Shown in pieces: positions 8,901-16,594 of a stretch of 34,628 nucleotides of DNA. Each line of letters starts with the position of its first letter. The stretch's first letter is position 1. This DNA is from Pirellulaceae bacterium (GTDB taxonomy: Bacteria > Planctomycetota > Planctomycetia > Pirellulales > Pirellulaceae). Below the pieces are notes generated by a model. That model was not told the origin of the DNA. It searched no databases and worked only from the letters and a program-made list of their open reading frames with translations. The position numbers and the translations under genes are program-made. The stretch lies in NCBI GenBank assembly GCA_011087765.1, contig JAALLA010000008.1, positions 9,498 through 44,125 on the forward strand. The letters run 5' to 3'.

Positions 8901-9012
8901 GGTGATCAGGCTGTTGTTATTTCTCGATCTCGACCATTTCCCAATTCGGCTAATAGCGGATTAGCGGTTGCCAGTAATACAGATTCAATTCAATTTAAAT
9001 TGTGATAATGCA

Positions 9013-10146
9013 ATGCCCAAAGCGATTTTTACTTCTGGACTTAGGACTCCTTTTGGACGCTCGTTCAAAGGGGCTTATCGGGATGTCCGTGCGGATGACC
9101 TGTTGGTAGAGATGTTGCAAGCGCAAGCCAGTCGATCTCCAGAGTTGTGGAACTCTGGTCCAGAGGATTTGGTTGTTGGTTGTGCTTACCCCGAACATGA
9201 GCAGGGTTACAACGTCGGTCGTGTGGCGGCGTTAGGGGTTGGGTTGGACGTACCGGGAATGGTAGTGAATCGTCTTTGCGCGAGCAGTCTTGAAGCGGTT
9301 GCGGTGGCGGCCGCTCGTATCGAAGCTTCGTGGGGGACTAAGTTTTTAACTGCCGGCATTGAATCGATGAGCCGGATTCCAAGGCGGGGAGCGAATTTTT
9401 CGGAATCCGATCGTATCAAAACGGTCAATCAGCACGCCTATATTTCGAACGGTCAAACGGCGGAGCGCGTGGCTGTGAAATATCCTCAGTTTGACCGAGA
9501 GGCGCAAGAAGATTTTGCGGAACGAAGTCATACCCTTGCGCACCAAGCACATCAAAGTGAATTTTACTCGGAACAATTGCATCCCTATTTAATTACTTGC
9601 GATGAATTCGTGAGATACCCAGTCAATCGTGAGAAAATTGCGAGTTTGCCCCCTGCATTTACAGAGACTGGCACTGTAACTGCGGCGACCGCTTCTCCGC
9701 TTACCGATGGAGCGACCAGTGGGTGGGTAGTAGAGGAAGCGTGTGCAAGATCGCTGGGGATTTCGGCTGGTTTGGAGGTCGTCGATGTTCAATACGGCCA
9801 TGTGTCACCCGAATTAATGGGACTGGGACCAGTGCCGGCGACGCGAAAAATATTTGAGCGGAATCGGATTACCGCGAAAGAAGTTTCGGCGTTTGAAATT
9901 AACGAAGCCTTTGCGATCCAGGTCTTGGCTTCCGCTGCGGATCTCGAAATCCCTCTGGAACGGGTCAATGCCTGGGGAGGGGCGTTGGCGCTGGGGCACC
10001 CGCTGGGAGCGAGTGGGTTGAGGTTGGTAATGACACTTCATGATCGCTTGAAACAGCGTGGCGAGTTGGGCGCGCTGGGGATTGTGACATTATGCGTCGG
10101 CGGCGGGCAGGGAATGTCGGTTTTGTTTCGGTGGGTTCGGGTTTAG
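9013..10146 (+). CDS. Thiolase (acetyl-CoA acyltransferase)
   Basis: A 377-residue thiolase, cleaving a 3-oxoacyl-CoA with CoA to acetyl-CoA and a shortened acyl-CoA, or the reverse. All three catalytic motifs are present: the acyl-accepting Cys at C89 (VNRLCASSLEAV), H329 in GGALALGHPLGASG, and C361 in LCVGGGQGM. The FEINEAFA motif is at about 295-301. I chose ATG 9013 because MPKAIFTSGLRTPFG is the canonical thiolase N-terminus; the in-frame TTG at 8968 adds residues without family resemblance. It follows the CoA-transferase pair, so the three could form a route such as 3-oxoacid activation and thiolysis (ketone body or 3-oxoadipate). The 112-base gap leaves room for a separate start of transcription. 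Confidence 0.93.
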   Translation: MPKAIFTSGLRTPFGRSFKGAYRDVRADDLLVEMLQAQASRSPELWNSGPEDLVVGCAYPEHEQGYNVGRVAALGVGLDVPGMVVNRLCASSLEAVAVAAARIEASWGTKFLTAGIESMSRIPRRGANFSESDRIKTVNQHAYISNGQTAERVAVKYPQFDREAQEDFAERSHTLAHQAHQSEFYSEQLHPYLITCDEFVRYPVNREKIASLPPAFTETGTVTAATASPLTDGATSGWVVEEACARSLGISAGLEVVDVQYGHVSPELMGLGPVPATRKIFERNRITAKEVSAFEINEAFAIQVLASAADLEIPLERVNAWGGALALGHPLGASGLRLVMTLHDRLKQRGELGALGIVTLCVGGGQGMSVLFRWVRV

Positions 10147-10300
10147 CAGTTTCTGTAGTCTTCTGTAGCAGCTGAACGGGGGTGTGGCCTTTAGTCGAGG
10201 ATCGGAGTAAATCCCAAACATGTATAGCTGCCGCGTTGAGGAAGCTGAGGTTATTACAATCGTGTGTTTCTGGAAGTGAATTATCGCCGGTTACCTAGTC

Positions 10301-10313
10301 GACGGCAGCCGTC
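10301..10313. promoter_or_regulatory. Perfect palindrome upstream of the SPFH gene promoter
   Basis: GACGGC and GCCGTC are perfect inverted arms around one A. The element ends 7 bases before the predicted -35 box, where an activator or repressor site would fit. The protein that binds it is unknown. Confidence 0.35.
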
Positions 10314-10320
10314 ACGGTAT

Positions 10321-10348
10321 TTGACGGGTTAAACCGCAGTGCTATACT
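10321..10348 (+). promoter_or_regulatory. Sigma-70-type promoter for the SPFH/zinc-ribbon genes
   Basis: A TTGACG -35 box (10321-10326) and a TATACT -10 box (10343-10348) are separated by 16 bases, close to housekeeping consensus. Transcription would begin near 10355, about 55 bases before the ATG at 10411, which has an AGGAG site. This is the best promoter match I saw in the window. Confidence 0.55.
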
Positions 10349-10410
10349 TGAGCCATCGCGGCAATCTGCCTGCGACTTGCTTTTGAATCTCTTCTTCCAG
10401 GAGTCAGTAA

Positions 10411-11496
10411 ATGGGCTTGTTTGACAAGCTGCGAAATGAACTCGTCGACATTATTGAATGGATTGACGACTCGCGGCACACAATTGCTTGGCGTTTCCCC
10501 CGGTATCAAAATGAAATCAAGAATGGTGCCGAGCTTATTGTTCGCCCCGGCCAGATGGCAGTCCTTGTGCATCGAGGCGAAATTGCTGACATGTTCGAGC
10601 CCGGAAACTATAAATTAACAACGGACAACATTCCAATTCTCAGCACGATCATGGGTTGGAAGCACGGTTTCAATAGTCCCTTTCGCTCAGAAGTCTACTT
10701 CGTAAGTACACGTCAGATCACTGATTTGAAATGGGGGACTCCCAATCCAATTATGTTCCGTGATCCGGATTTTGGTCCAATTCGATTGCGTGCATTTGGA
10801 ACGTATTCGTTGCGAGCGCAGGATCCCAAGGCGCTGTTAAAGGAATTGATTGGGACGGATTCGTCCTTTGAAGCTGACGAAATTAGTGAATTAATGCGGT
10901 CAATTTTGATCACCGCTTTAGCAGATTTGCTAGGTGAATCAAAAGTCGCGGCCCTCGATTTGGCAAGTCGTTACGGAGATTTCTCGGAGCAGCTCCGAAA
11001 AGCAGTACTCGAACGAGTTGACGATGAGTATGGGCTTGATATCCCGCAGCTAAACATTGTCAATATTTCGCTGCCTGAGGAAGTTGAAAAAGCAATCGAT
11101 ACGCGCAGTAGCATGGGTGTAATTGGTGACATGAACCGATTCCAGCAATTCCAGATGGGCAATGCCATGATGGCTGCCGCTGATAATCCAGCTGGCGGTG
11201 GTGCAGCCGATGGAATGGGGTTGGGAATGGGGTTTGCGATGGCTAACCAAATGGTTCAGTCACCGGGAATGTCTGCTCCTCCGATGCCGCCGCAGGCGAC
11301 ATGGCACATTGCGGTCGATGGCCAGTCGCAAGGGCCCTACAATGATGCCCAATTAATGCAGATGATACAGAGTGGAGGCGTTCTGGCGTCAACCAACGTT
11401 TGGTCACCGTCGCTTGGGAAGTGGATGGCTGCGGGGCAAGTCCCTCAACTGTCCGGTCACTTTGGCGCCGTTCCGCCTCCCCCGCCTCCTAGTTAA
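10411..11496 (+). CDS. YdjI-like SPFH (flotillin-like) protein with C-terminal GYF_2 domain
   Basis: A 361-residue cytoplasmic SPFH-superfamily protein resembling B. subtilis YdjI. The shared pattern includes MGLFDKLRNELVDIIEW at the start, then NGAELIVRPGQMAVLVHRG, ILSTIMGWKHGFNSPFRSEV and LKWGTPNPI, and near 240 the MGVIGDMNRFQQFQMG stretch followed by Gly/Met-rich linker. YdjI ends in a zinc ribbon. This one instead ends (about 297-346) in a domain with WHIAVDGQSQGPYNDAQLM and NVWSPSLGKWMAAGQVP, typical of GYF_2/DUF4339, then a polyproline tail. The next gene encodes a membrane-anchored zinc-ribbon protein, which recalls YdjG. In B. subtilis these act with PspA in membrane stress. A similar membrane role here is inference. 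Confidence 0.88.
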   Translation: MGLFDKLRNELVDIIEWIDDSRHTIAWRFPRYQNEIKNGAELIVRPGQMAVLVHRGEIADMFEPGNYKLTTDNIPILSTIMGWKHGFNSPFRSEVYFVSTRQITDLKWGTPNPIMFRDPDFGPIRLRAFGTYSLRAQDPKALLKELIGTDSSFEADEISELMRSILITALADLLGESKVAALDLASRYGDFSEQLRKAVLERVDDEYGLDIPQLNIVNISLPEEVEKAIDTRSSMGVIGDMNRFQQFQMGNAMMAAADNPAGGGAADGMGLGMGFAMANQMVQSPGMSAPPMPPQATWHIAVDGQSQGPYNDAQLMQMIQSGGVLASTNVWSPSLGKWMAAGQVPQLSGHFGAVPPPPPPS

Positions 11497-11648
11497 TTGA
11501 CTGGTAAGGAAGAGTGTTATTGCTTAAGAAATTTGTTGAAACGAATTGTCGTTGAAACGAATGGGTTACGGTGAAAATGCTTTTCAGTGGGTAACGATTG
11601 AATTCTTAAGAGCTCGTTGTGGGGCCAGTTAAGTCGAGCGGATGCGAT

Positions 11649-12824
11649 ATGGAATCTCCGAAATCTGAGGTCGAGGAAATCCTTGGGCGTAGCGATGTCG
11701 TTGGCGCGACAACGGATGAAGGTAAGGGACGGATTTTCCCCTGCGAAAGCTGCGGTGCGGATTTCGAATTCAATATCGGTGAGCAAAAACTGAAATGCCC
11801 TTTTTGCGGGTTTGAAAAAGACGTTGAACTTGTCGAAGGCGCCGAAGTGGCGGAGCAAGACTTCCACGCCATGCTCGATCGAATTGTTGAGTTTCGTAAG
11901 CTTGATGAGGAAGCAAAGGAAAATGAAACCGAGGGAACCAGTGACTGCAGTGAAGTCAGTTGCGAATCTTGCAATGGCGTCGTTGTTTTTACCGGAACCT
12001 TGACCAGTACCGATTGTCCGTACTGCGGTTCACCTATCCAGCGCGAAAACGTACACACTGCAACTAAACGTGTTCCGGTGGATGGCGTGTTGCCGTTTTT
12101 GGTAGAGCGGAATACGGTGCAGGGAAGATTAAAAGAGTGGGTGAATTCGAGGTGGTTTGCGCCAGGAGAATTCAAAAAGCGAGGTGCGCAAGGTAAGTTT
12201 AATGGAGTGTACCTTCCGTATTGGACATTTGACACGCTCACCTTCAATGCCTATTCGGGTGAGCGTGGAGAAAACTATACGGTCCGTACGGGAACGGGGA
12301 AGAATAAGCGAACTGAAACTCGTACGCGTTGGTATCCTGCATCGGGGAATTTCCAACGTTTCTTTGATGATGTTTTGGTTGTTGCCAGTCAAGGTTTTCC
12401 CGAGAACTACATCATTGCCCTGGAACCTTGGCCGCTGACGGAATGCGTGCCCTTTACTCAGCAGTATCTGGCTGGATATTTAGCGCGAACCTATGATGTT
12501 GAGTTAGATGGAGGATTTGAAAAGGGAAAACAGCGAATAGATGCGGAAATTTTATCTGATGTTCGAGGCCGCATCGGAGGGGATAAACAACGCGTTCATT
12601 CAGTCAAATCAAGGTATGATGCGATTACCTACAAGCATTTATTGTTGCCGGTTTACTTGATGACGTATCGGTTTAAAAATAAACCGTATCGTATTTTTGT
12701 AAACGCGGTGACCGGCGAGATTCAAGGGGAACGTCCCTACAGTTGGGTGAAAATCTCAATGGCAATTTTGGCGGGTGCTCTGGCCGTTATTACGGCCGTC
12801 GTTCTGTTCAATATGGCGGGGTAA
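11649..12824 (+). CDS. Membrane-anchored double zinc-ribbon protein (YdjG-like)
   Basis: A protein of about 391 residues with two N-terminal zinc ribbons: C32-x2-C35 with C50-x2-C53 (CESCGADF, CPFCGFEKD), and C105-x2-C108 with C123-x2-C126 (CESCNGVVVF, CPYCGSPI). A long middle domain has LPYWTFDTLTFNAYSGERG and YLPVYLMTYRF-like sequence (LLLPVYLMTYRFKNKPYRI). A single C-terminal membrane helix (ISMAILAGALAVITAVVLF) ends the chain. Such proteins are often annotated as TFIIB-type zinc-ribbon or primosomal N'-like proteins. Downstream position to an SPFH gene matches the YdjI/YdjG pairing, so it may anchor the SPFH protein to the membrane. I chose ATG 11649; an in-frame GTG at 11619 adds 10 residues. 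Confidence 0.85.
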   Translation: MESPKSEVEEILGRSDVVGATTDEGKGRIFPCESCGADFEFNIGEQKLKCPFCGFEKDVELVEGAEVAEQDFHAMLDRIVEFRKLDEEAKENETEGTSDCSEVSCESCNGVVVFTGTLTSTDCPYCGSPIQRENVHTATKRVPVDGVLPFLVERNTVQGRLKEWVNSRWFAPGEFKKRGAQGKFNGVYLPYWTFDTLTFNAYSGERGENYTVRTGTGKNKRTETRTRWYPASGNFQRFFDDVLVVASQGFPENYIIALEPWPLTECVPFTQQYLAGYLARTYDVELDGGFEKGKQRIDAEILSDVRGRIGGDKQRVHSVKSRYDAITYKHLLLPVYLMTYRFKNKPYRIFVNAVTGEIQGERPYSWVKISMAILAGALAVITAVVLFNMAG

Positions 12825-13219
12825 GAGGTCGTCTTCCCGGATTTACTGCTTTCGTTTGCGGGCACTGATTTTGGTCAAAGAGTTTTAGTCTTCGCCGGGG
12901 ATCAGGCGGTTTCAATTTTGGAACTTTCTCTAAACCGCGGTTTCTCTCCCAGAGCGTCTACTATCTGGATTACTCGCGTTAATGGTTGGGGTTTATTAAT
13001 CGCCCTTGTTCTACAAAACCCCGAAAAACATGTGCTGTTTTGAGCGATTTTGTGAACGACTTCAAAATTTGCGATTTAGAATTTTTTTGAACCGGCTGTT
13101 GGTGAGGTTCGGGTTGATTGTCGCGAGCCGATGGCTAACATGACGGAACAGGGAGTTGGTGTGCGAACCCTTCCTTTTACAACCTTAGATTCGAATTCTC
13201 ATTTCGATGGAATCCTGTC
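12825..13219. other. Noncoding stretch with three inverted repeats before the aminomutase gene
   Basis: I see no gene here. It holds a perfect 12-base palindrome AAACCGCGGTTT (12932-12943), an inverted repeat GGGGTTT/AAACCCC (12988-12994 with 13016-13022), and AAAACA/TGTTTT (13025-13030 with 13036-13041). They lie 180-290 bases before the aminomutase start. This could be a regulatory leader or operator region. A 62-codon ORF beginning at 13131 runs into the gene in another frame and looks like chance. Confidence 0.5.
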
Positions 13220-14632
13220 ATGTCAACGATCTCTAATTTTACGGCTTCAGAAAAAGCTCAGACTTTTGTTAGTTCGATCGAAAAAGCAAAATACGATCGC
13301 CAGATTACCGCGGGCTTGAAAAAGTTTATCGACAAATCTGTTGCTGCGGAGATGCAAGGTTTCTACAGCGAAGATGAGTTGGCCGCTCTGGTAGAAATCA
13401 AAGGGACAGAGAGAGATATTGAGTCTCGAATGCCCGTGAAAATTACCCGGCATTACTTCGAGCAGGCCAAGAATAGCGCTGCGATTCAACAGTTAATCAA
13501 AGCGAGCCCTGCTGAGACTTTTGACCTTGCGGGGTCGCAAGATCCCGGAAAGCAAATGGATTACAGCCCAGTGGAGGGTTTGTTGCATAAATATGAGATC
13601 GGTCTAATTTATGTCGCCTCGACTTGCTCAGCACATTGTCGGTTTTGCTATCGTGAGGAGCTTATTGCGAAGAAGGAGGTGTCGCGGCCCGATGGAGCGA
13701 TGGCGCCGAAAGGTTTGGCAAAAGTTGATGAAATCTGTAGCTACATCGTTAACCATAATCAAGAAGTTGAATCAAACGGAGGCAAACATCCAGAGACGGG
13801 TCGCGAAAAACTTCGAGAGATTTTGATGTCTGGCGGAGATCCAATGGTTCTTAGCAATAAGATCATCGGCAATTGGTGGGCATCTTTGGCTGAGGCCGGG
13901 ATTGAGAATATTCGCCTTGGGACAAAGGAGTTGGCCTTTTTTCCAGATCGATTCGATGATTCGTTTTTTAAGATGTTGGATGGGTTTCATGAAGCCTACC
14001 CCGGCGTCAATCTCCGGTTTGTGGTCCATTTTAATCATCCCGATGAGTTCTTAAAGAAAGACTCGGAAGGCGGTTATTTTTCCGACCCTGGCGGTGGCTT
14101 GGTTTGGTTGGACAACACGCGACGTTCTGTAAAACGACTCAAGAGTCGCAACTGGGTGAATGTTGATAATCAGTCGCCCATTATTAAAGGAATCAACGAT
14201 GATCCCGATGCATTGCGCATCTTACAGCGTGAGTTAAAACGTAACGGGATTGAGAATTCAAGATTTTATTGCGGGCGAGATATTGTCGGCCATCGCGCTT
14301 TTAATTTAACGATCGAAGAAGCTTGGAGGATCCTTAATGAATCGCAAAAAGGTCTTTCGGGGATCGAGGCGCATGCGAAGCTATCGATCACTCATTATAA
14401 AGGCAAGACGGAAGTCTGTGCGGTAACGGACGAGCCTATGGATGTTCCGCATGGGGAAAACGGTGTCTTGATTTTCAAACTTTATCGAGGTGCGGCCGAC
14501 GCAAAGTACCGCGGAAAAATAGCAATTGTTGGGCGAAATTCTGAAGCGATTTGGTTTAATGACTACGAAGACCGAATCATCTTTGACGAAGCAGGATTGT
14601 TTGCAAGCGGCACGGGTAAACCGGTTTATTAG
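13220..14632 (+). CDS. KamA-family radical SAM aminomutase-like protein
   Basis: A 470-residue radical SAM protein related to lysine 2,3-aminomutase. The [4Fe-4S] cluster motif is C136-x3-C140-x2-C143 (STCSAHCRFCYREEL). LMSGGDPMVLSNKI corresponds to the 'LISGGDGL' region, and SPIIKGINDDPDAL to the 'Q-x-V-L-L-x-G-[IV]-N-D' region. K396 in HYKGKTEVC is at the place of the PLP-binding lysine. The lysine-pocket residues look changed: the position seven before the PLP lysine (Asp330 in the clostridial enzyme) is Ser here, while RDIVGH may keep the other Asp. The substrate is therefore probably not lysine. The chain lacks the long Lys/Glu-rich tail of KamA. The next gene is a PLP aminotransferase/aminomutase 51 bases away, suggesting a shared pathway. 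Confidence 0.85.
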   Translation: MSTISNFTASEKAQTFVSSIEKAKYDRQITAGLKKFIDKSVAAEMQGFYSEDELAALVEIKGTERDIESRMPVKITRHYFEQAKNSAAIQQLIKASPAETFDLAGSQDPGKQMDYSPVEGLLHKYEIGLIYVASTCSAHCRFCYREELIAKKEVSRPDGAMAPKGLAKVDEICSYIVNHNQEVESNGGKHPETGREKLREILMSGGDPMVLSNKIIGNWWASLAEAGIENIRLGTKELAFFPDRFDDSFFKMLDGFHEAYPGVNLRFVVHFNHPDEFLKKDSEGGYFSDPGGGLVWLDNTRRSVKRLKSRNWVNVDNQSPIIKGINDDPDALRILQRELKRNGIENSRFYCGRDIVGHRAFNLTIEEAWRILNESQKGLSGIEAHAKLSITHYKGKTEVCAVTDEPMDVPHGENGVLIFKLYRGAADAKYRGKIAIVGRNSEAIWFNDYEDRIIFDEAGLFASGTGKPVY

Positions 14633-14683
14633 AAGTGAGTTGGGTAACCTTTAATTTTAGTTGTTTTTCGATTGATTAGAAAA

Positions 14684-15994
14684 ATGAGACCGCAAACAAA
14701 AAGTCAGTCACTGTACGCAGAAGCTCTTCAGGTACTTCCCGGCGGAATCAGTCGGAATACCATTTTTCGCAAGCCTAATCCAGACTACGTTGACTTTGGT
14801 AAGGGATGTAGAGTTACAGATCTTGATGGTGTAACTCGCATTGATTTTGCCAACAATATGGCATCTTTAATTCACGGTCATGCCCATCCCGTAATCGTTG
14901 ACGCAGTCACTCATCAGCTCCAACAGGGAACTGCCTTTACAATGGCGACCGAAGCTGAGCTTCGATTTGCGCAACACATCTGCAGTCGCAACGAGGGTTT
15001 TGAAAAAATCCGATTTATGAATTCGGGAACGGAAGCTGTGATGGCGGGAATCAAAGCTGCCAGGGCGATCACCGGGCGCCCTAAAATTGCCAAATCGGAA
15101 GGAGCTTATCATGGAACTTACGACTACGCGGAGGTTAGTCAAAAATCAAACCCAGCAAATTGGGGTAACGTAGACTCTCCGCAGAGTGTTCCGGTCGTTG
15201 AAGGGACTCCTCAGGCAGCACTGGATGACGTTATTGTCTTTCCATTTAATGACATCAACCAAACGCTGGAATTATTAGACCGTCACGCAAACGAATTGGC
15301 TTGCGTTTTGATTGATCCTTTGCCCCATCGGGTTGGTTTAATTCCGGCAAGCCAAGAGTACATGCAAGCGATTCGGAAATGGACTCAAGATCATGATTGC
15401 ATCTTTTTGCTGGATGAAGTGATTACCTTTCGAATGGGGTGGGGTGGTGCTCAGGATTGGTATGATGTCGAACCGGATTTGACGGCTCTGGGTAAAATTA
15501 TTGGTGGTGGTTTTCCTGTAGGCGGTTTAGCTGGCAAGGATGAATTCATGTCTGTACTTGACCCTACGCGAGACCGTTTGCCATTTCCATTTTCGGGGAC
15601 GTTTTCAGCGAATCCGATGACGATGACAGCGGGACGGGTAGCCATGGAGTTATTTGATCGCCAAGCAGTGGATCGGCTCAATCAGTTGGGAGATTATGCG
15701 CGGATGAAAATCGCCCAAGCGATTGAGTCCGTCGGAGCCAACGCCTGCGTGACCGGCGCTGGTTCGATGTTCCGTGTTCACTTGAAATCCAAAGCTCCCA
15801 CGGGATATAGGGAGACGTATTCCGATCCATCGGAAAATAAGCAAATTGAATTCCTCGTTAATTTTCTGTATGAGCGAGGTTTCATGATGATCAACACCTG
15901 CTCTGCGGCACTCTCGACTGTGTTGAGTGAGTCTGAAATTGACTCGATGGTTGATGTTCTCTCCGAAGGATTGGAAGTCCTTCGGAAGAATTAA
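14684..15994 (+). CDS. Class III PLP aminotransferase, glutamate-1-semialdehyde 2,1-aminomutase-like
   Basis: A protein of about 436 residues, PLP-dependent fold type I, class III. Motifs in order: YAEALQVLPGGISRN (GSA-aminomutase-like N-terminus), RFMNSGTEAVMAGIKAARA (phosphate-binding loop), EGAYHGTYDY, then LLDEVITFRMGWGGAQ with the PLP-ring Asp (D244), and TALGKIIGGGFPVGG with the Schiff-base lysine K271. PFSGTFSANPMTMTAG follows. In HemL the stretch before the Asp is usually V-E-P; here it is IDPLPHRVG, which argues for a different substrate and against this being the haem enzyme. The start ATG 14684 has a weak ribosome-binding site. It follows the radical SAM aminomutase and could deaminate its beta-amino acid product; that link is inference. 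Confidence 0.88.
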   Translation: MRPQTKSQSLYAEALQVLPGGISRNTIFRKPNPDYVDFGKGCRVTDLDGVTRIDFANNMASLIHGHAHPVIVDAVTHQLQQGTAFTMATEAELRFAQHICSRNEGFEKIRFMNSGTEAVMAGIKAARAITGRPKIAKSEGAYHGTYDYAEVSQKSNPANWGNVDSPQSVPVVEGTPQAALDDVIVFPFNDINQTLELLDRHANELACVLIDPLPHRVGLIPASQEYMQAIRKWTQDHDCIFLLDEVITFRMGWGGAQDWYDVEPDLTALGKIIGGGFPVGGLAGKDEFMSVLDPTRDRLPFPFSGTFSANPMTMTAGRVAMELFDRQAVDRLNQLGDYARMKIAQAIESVGANACVTGAGSMFRVHLKSKAPTGYRETYSDPSENKQIEFLVNFLYERGFMMINTCSAALSTVLSESEIDSMVDVLSEGLEVLRKN

Positions 15995-16058
15995 TAGATC
16001 ATTTGACCGACCAGTCCTAAGTGATGTTTTGATCGAACCTGATTCAAACCGCGCGCAT

Positions 16059-16087
16059 AAAAAACGAGACCTCATTTTGAGGCCTCG
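16059..16087 (-). terminator. Intrinsic terminator of the small exported-protein gene
   Basis: On the minus strand CGAGGCCTC pairs with GAGGTCTCG (one G-U pair) around AAAAT and is followed by TTTTTT. The pairing is fully legal only in minus-strand RNA, so it terminates the gene at 16116-16538, about 30 bases after its stop. Confidence 0.7.
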
Positions 16088-16115
16088 AGTGGAAATGTCT
16101 TAGAGAATCTTGAGC

Positions 16116-16538
16116 TTACTTAGTTGGGGTCGCGGGAAGTCCGGCGTCAGAGGGTAAGCTCATTTGCTTCAATGCGGCGTCTAACGAATCGAGCGAACTG
16201 GCTCGTGAGTTATTCGGAGCCGCTGGTTTACCGATAAGTTTATCCAAGTTGGCTGGCCCTGGGCCGGGCATATCGGGAAAGGGAACGCTGGGGTTGTAGC
16301 CCGGGTAGTAGGGAGCCACGGGAACCGGGACCGGGTAGCGTGGGTAAGCATAACGCCGGTACGGAGCAGCATTGACGCCGATATTGATACCGCGATTTAC
16401 TGCTGCAGCTCGATTAACGGCGGCGGCTCGAACAGCTGCATGATGGTACCCGCCAAAACCGTGTGCGGCGCATTCGTTGTGCTGTAGCAATGCAAAAGCA
16501 ATCAGTGTAGCTGTCAGAGTTAAGAAACGTATGATCAT
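16116..16538 (-). CDS. Small exported Ala/Pro/Tyr-rich protein
   Basis: A 140-residue protein with a signal peptide (MIIRFLTLTATLIAFALLQ, cleavage near ECAA). The mature part begins HGFGGYHHAAVRAAAVNRAA, followed by a Pro/Tyr-rich stretch (RRYAYPRYPVPVPVAPYYPG) and a more ordinary tail with two short Leu-rich helices (NLDKLIGKP, LDSLDAALKQMSLP). I recognise no domain. Low-complexity exported proteins of this kind are common in planctomycetes and are probably envelope components. A clear intrinsic terminator follows. The gene lies 56 bases from the end of the SnoaL-like gene on the same strand, so both could share a transcript. Confidence 0.75.
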   Translation of the reverse strand: MIIRFLTLTATLIAFALLQHNECAAHGFGGYHHAAVRAAAVNRAAAVNRGINIGVNAAPYRRYAYPRYPVPVPVAPYYPGYNPSVPFPDMPGPGPANLDKLIGKPAAPNNSRASSLDSLDAALKQMSLPSDAGLPATPTK

Positions 16539-16594
16539 TTTAATTCCAGTCAGTGGATAGTGTTCTATTGATATGATGTAGGCTGCGAGGGGAG

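Noticed and set aside
13131-13319. Short ORF overlapping the aminomutase start, as a possible leader peptide
   Set aside because: It runs far into the gene in another frame, has no run of a regulatory amino acid and no clear ribosome-binding site.
14684-15994. Assignment as the haem enzyme HemL
   Set aside because: Key PLP residues fit, but the substrate-side stretch (IDPLPHRVG) differs and the neighbour is a radical SAM aminomutase rather than a haem gene.
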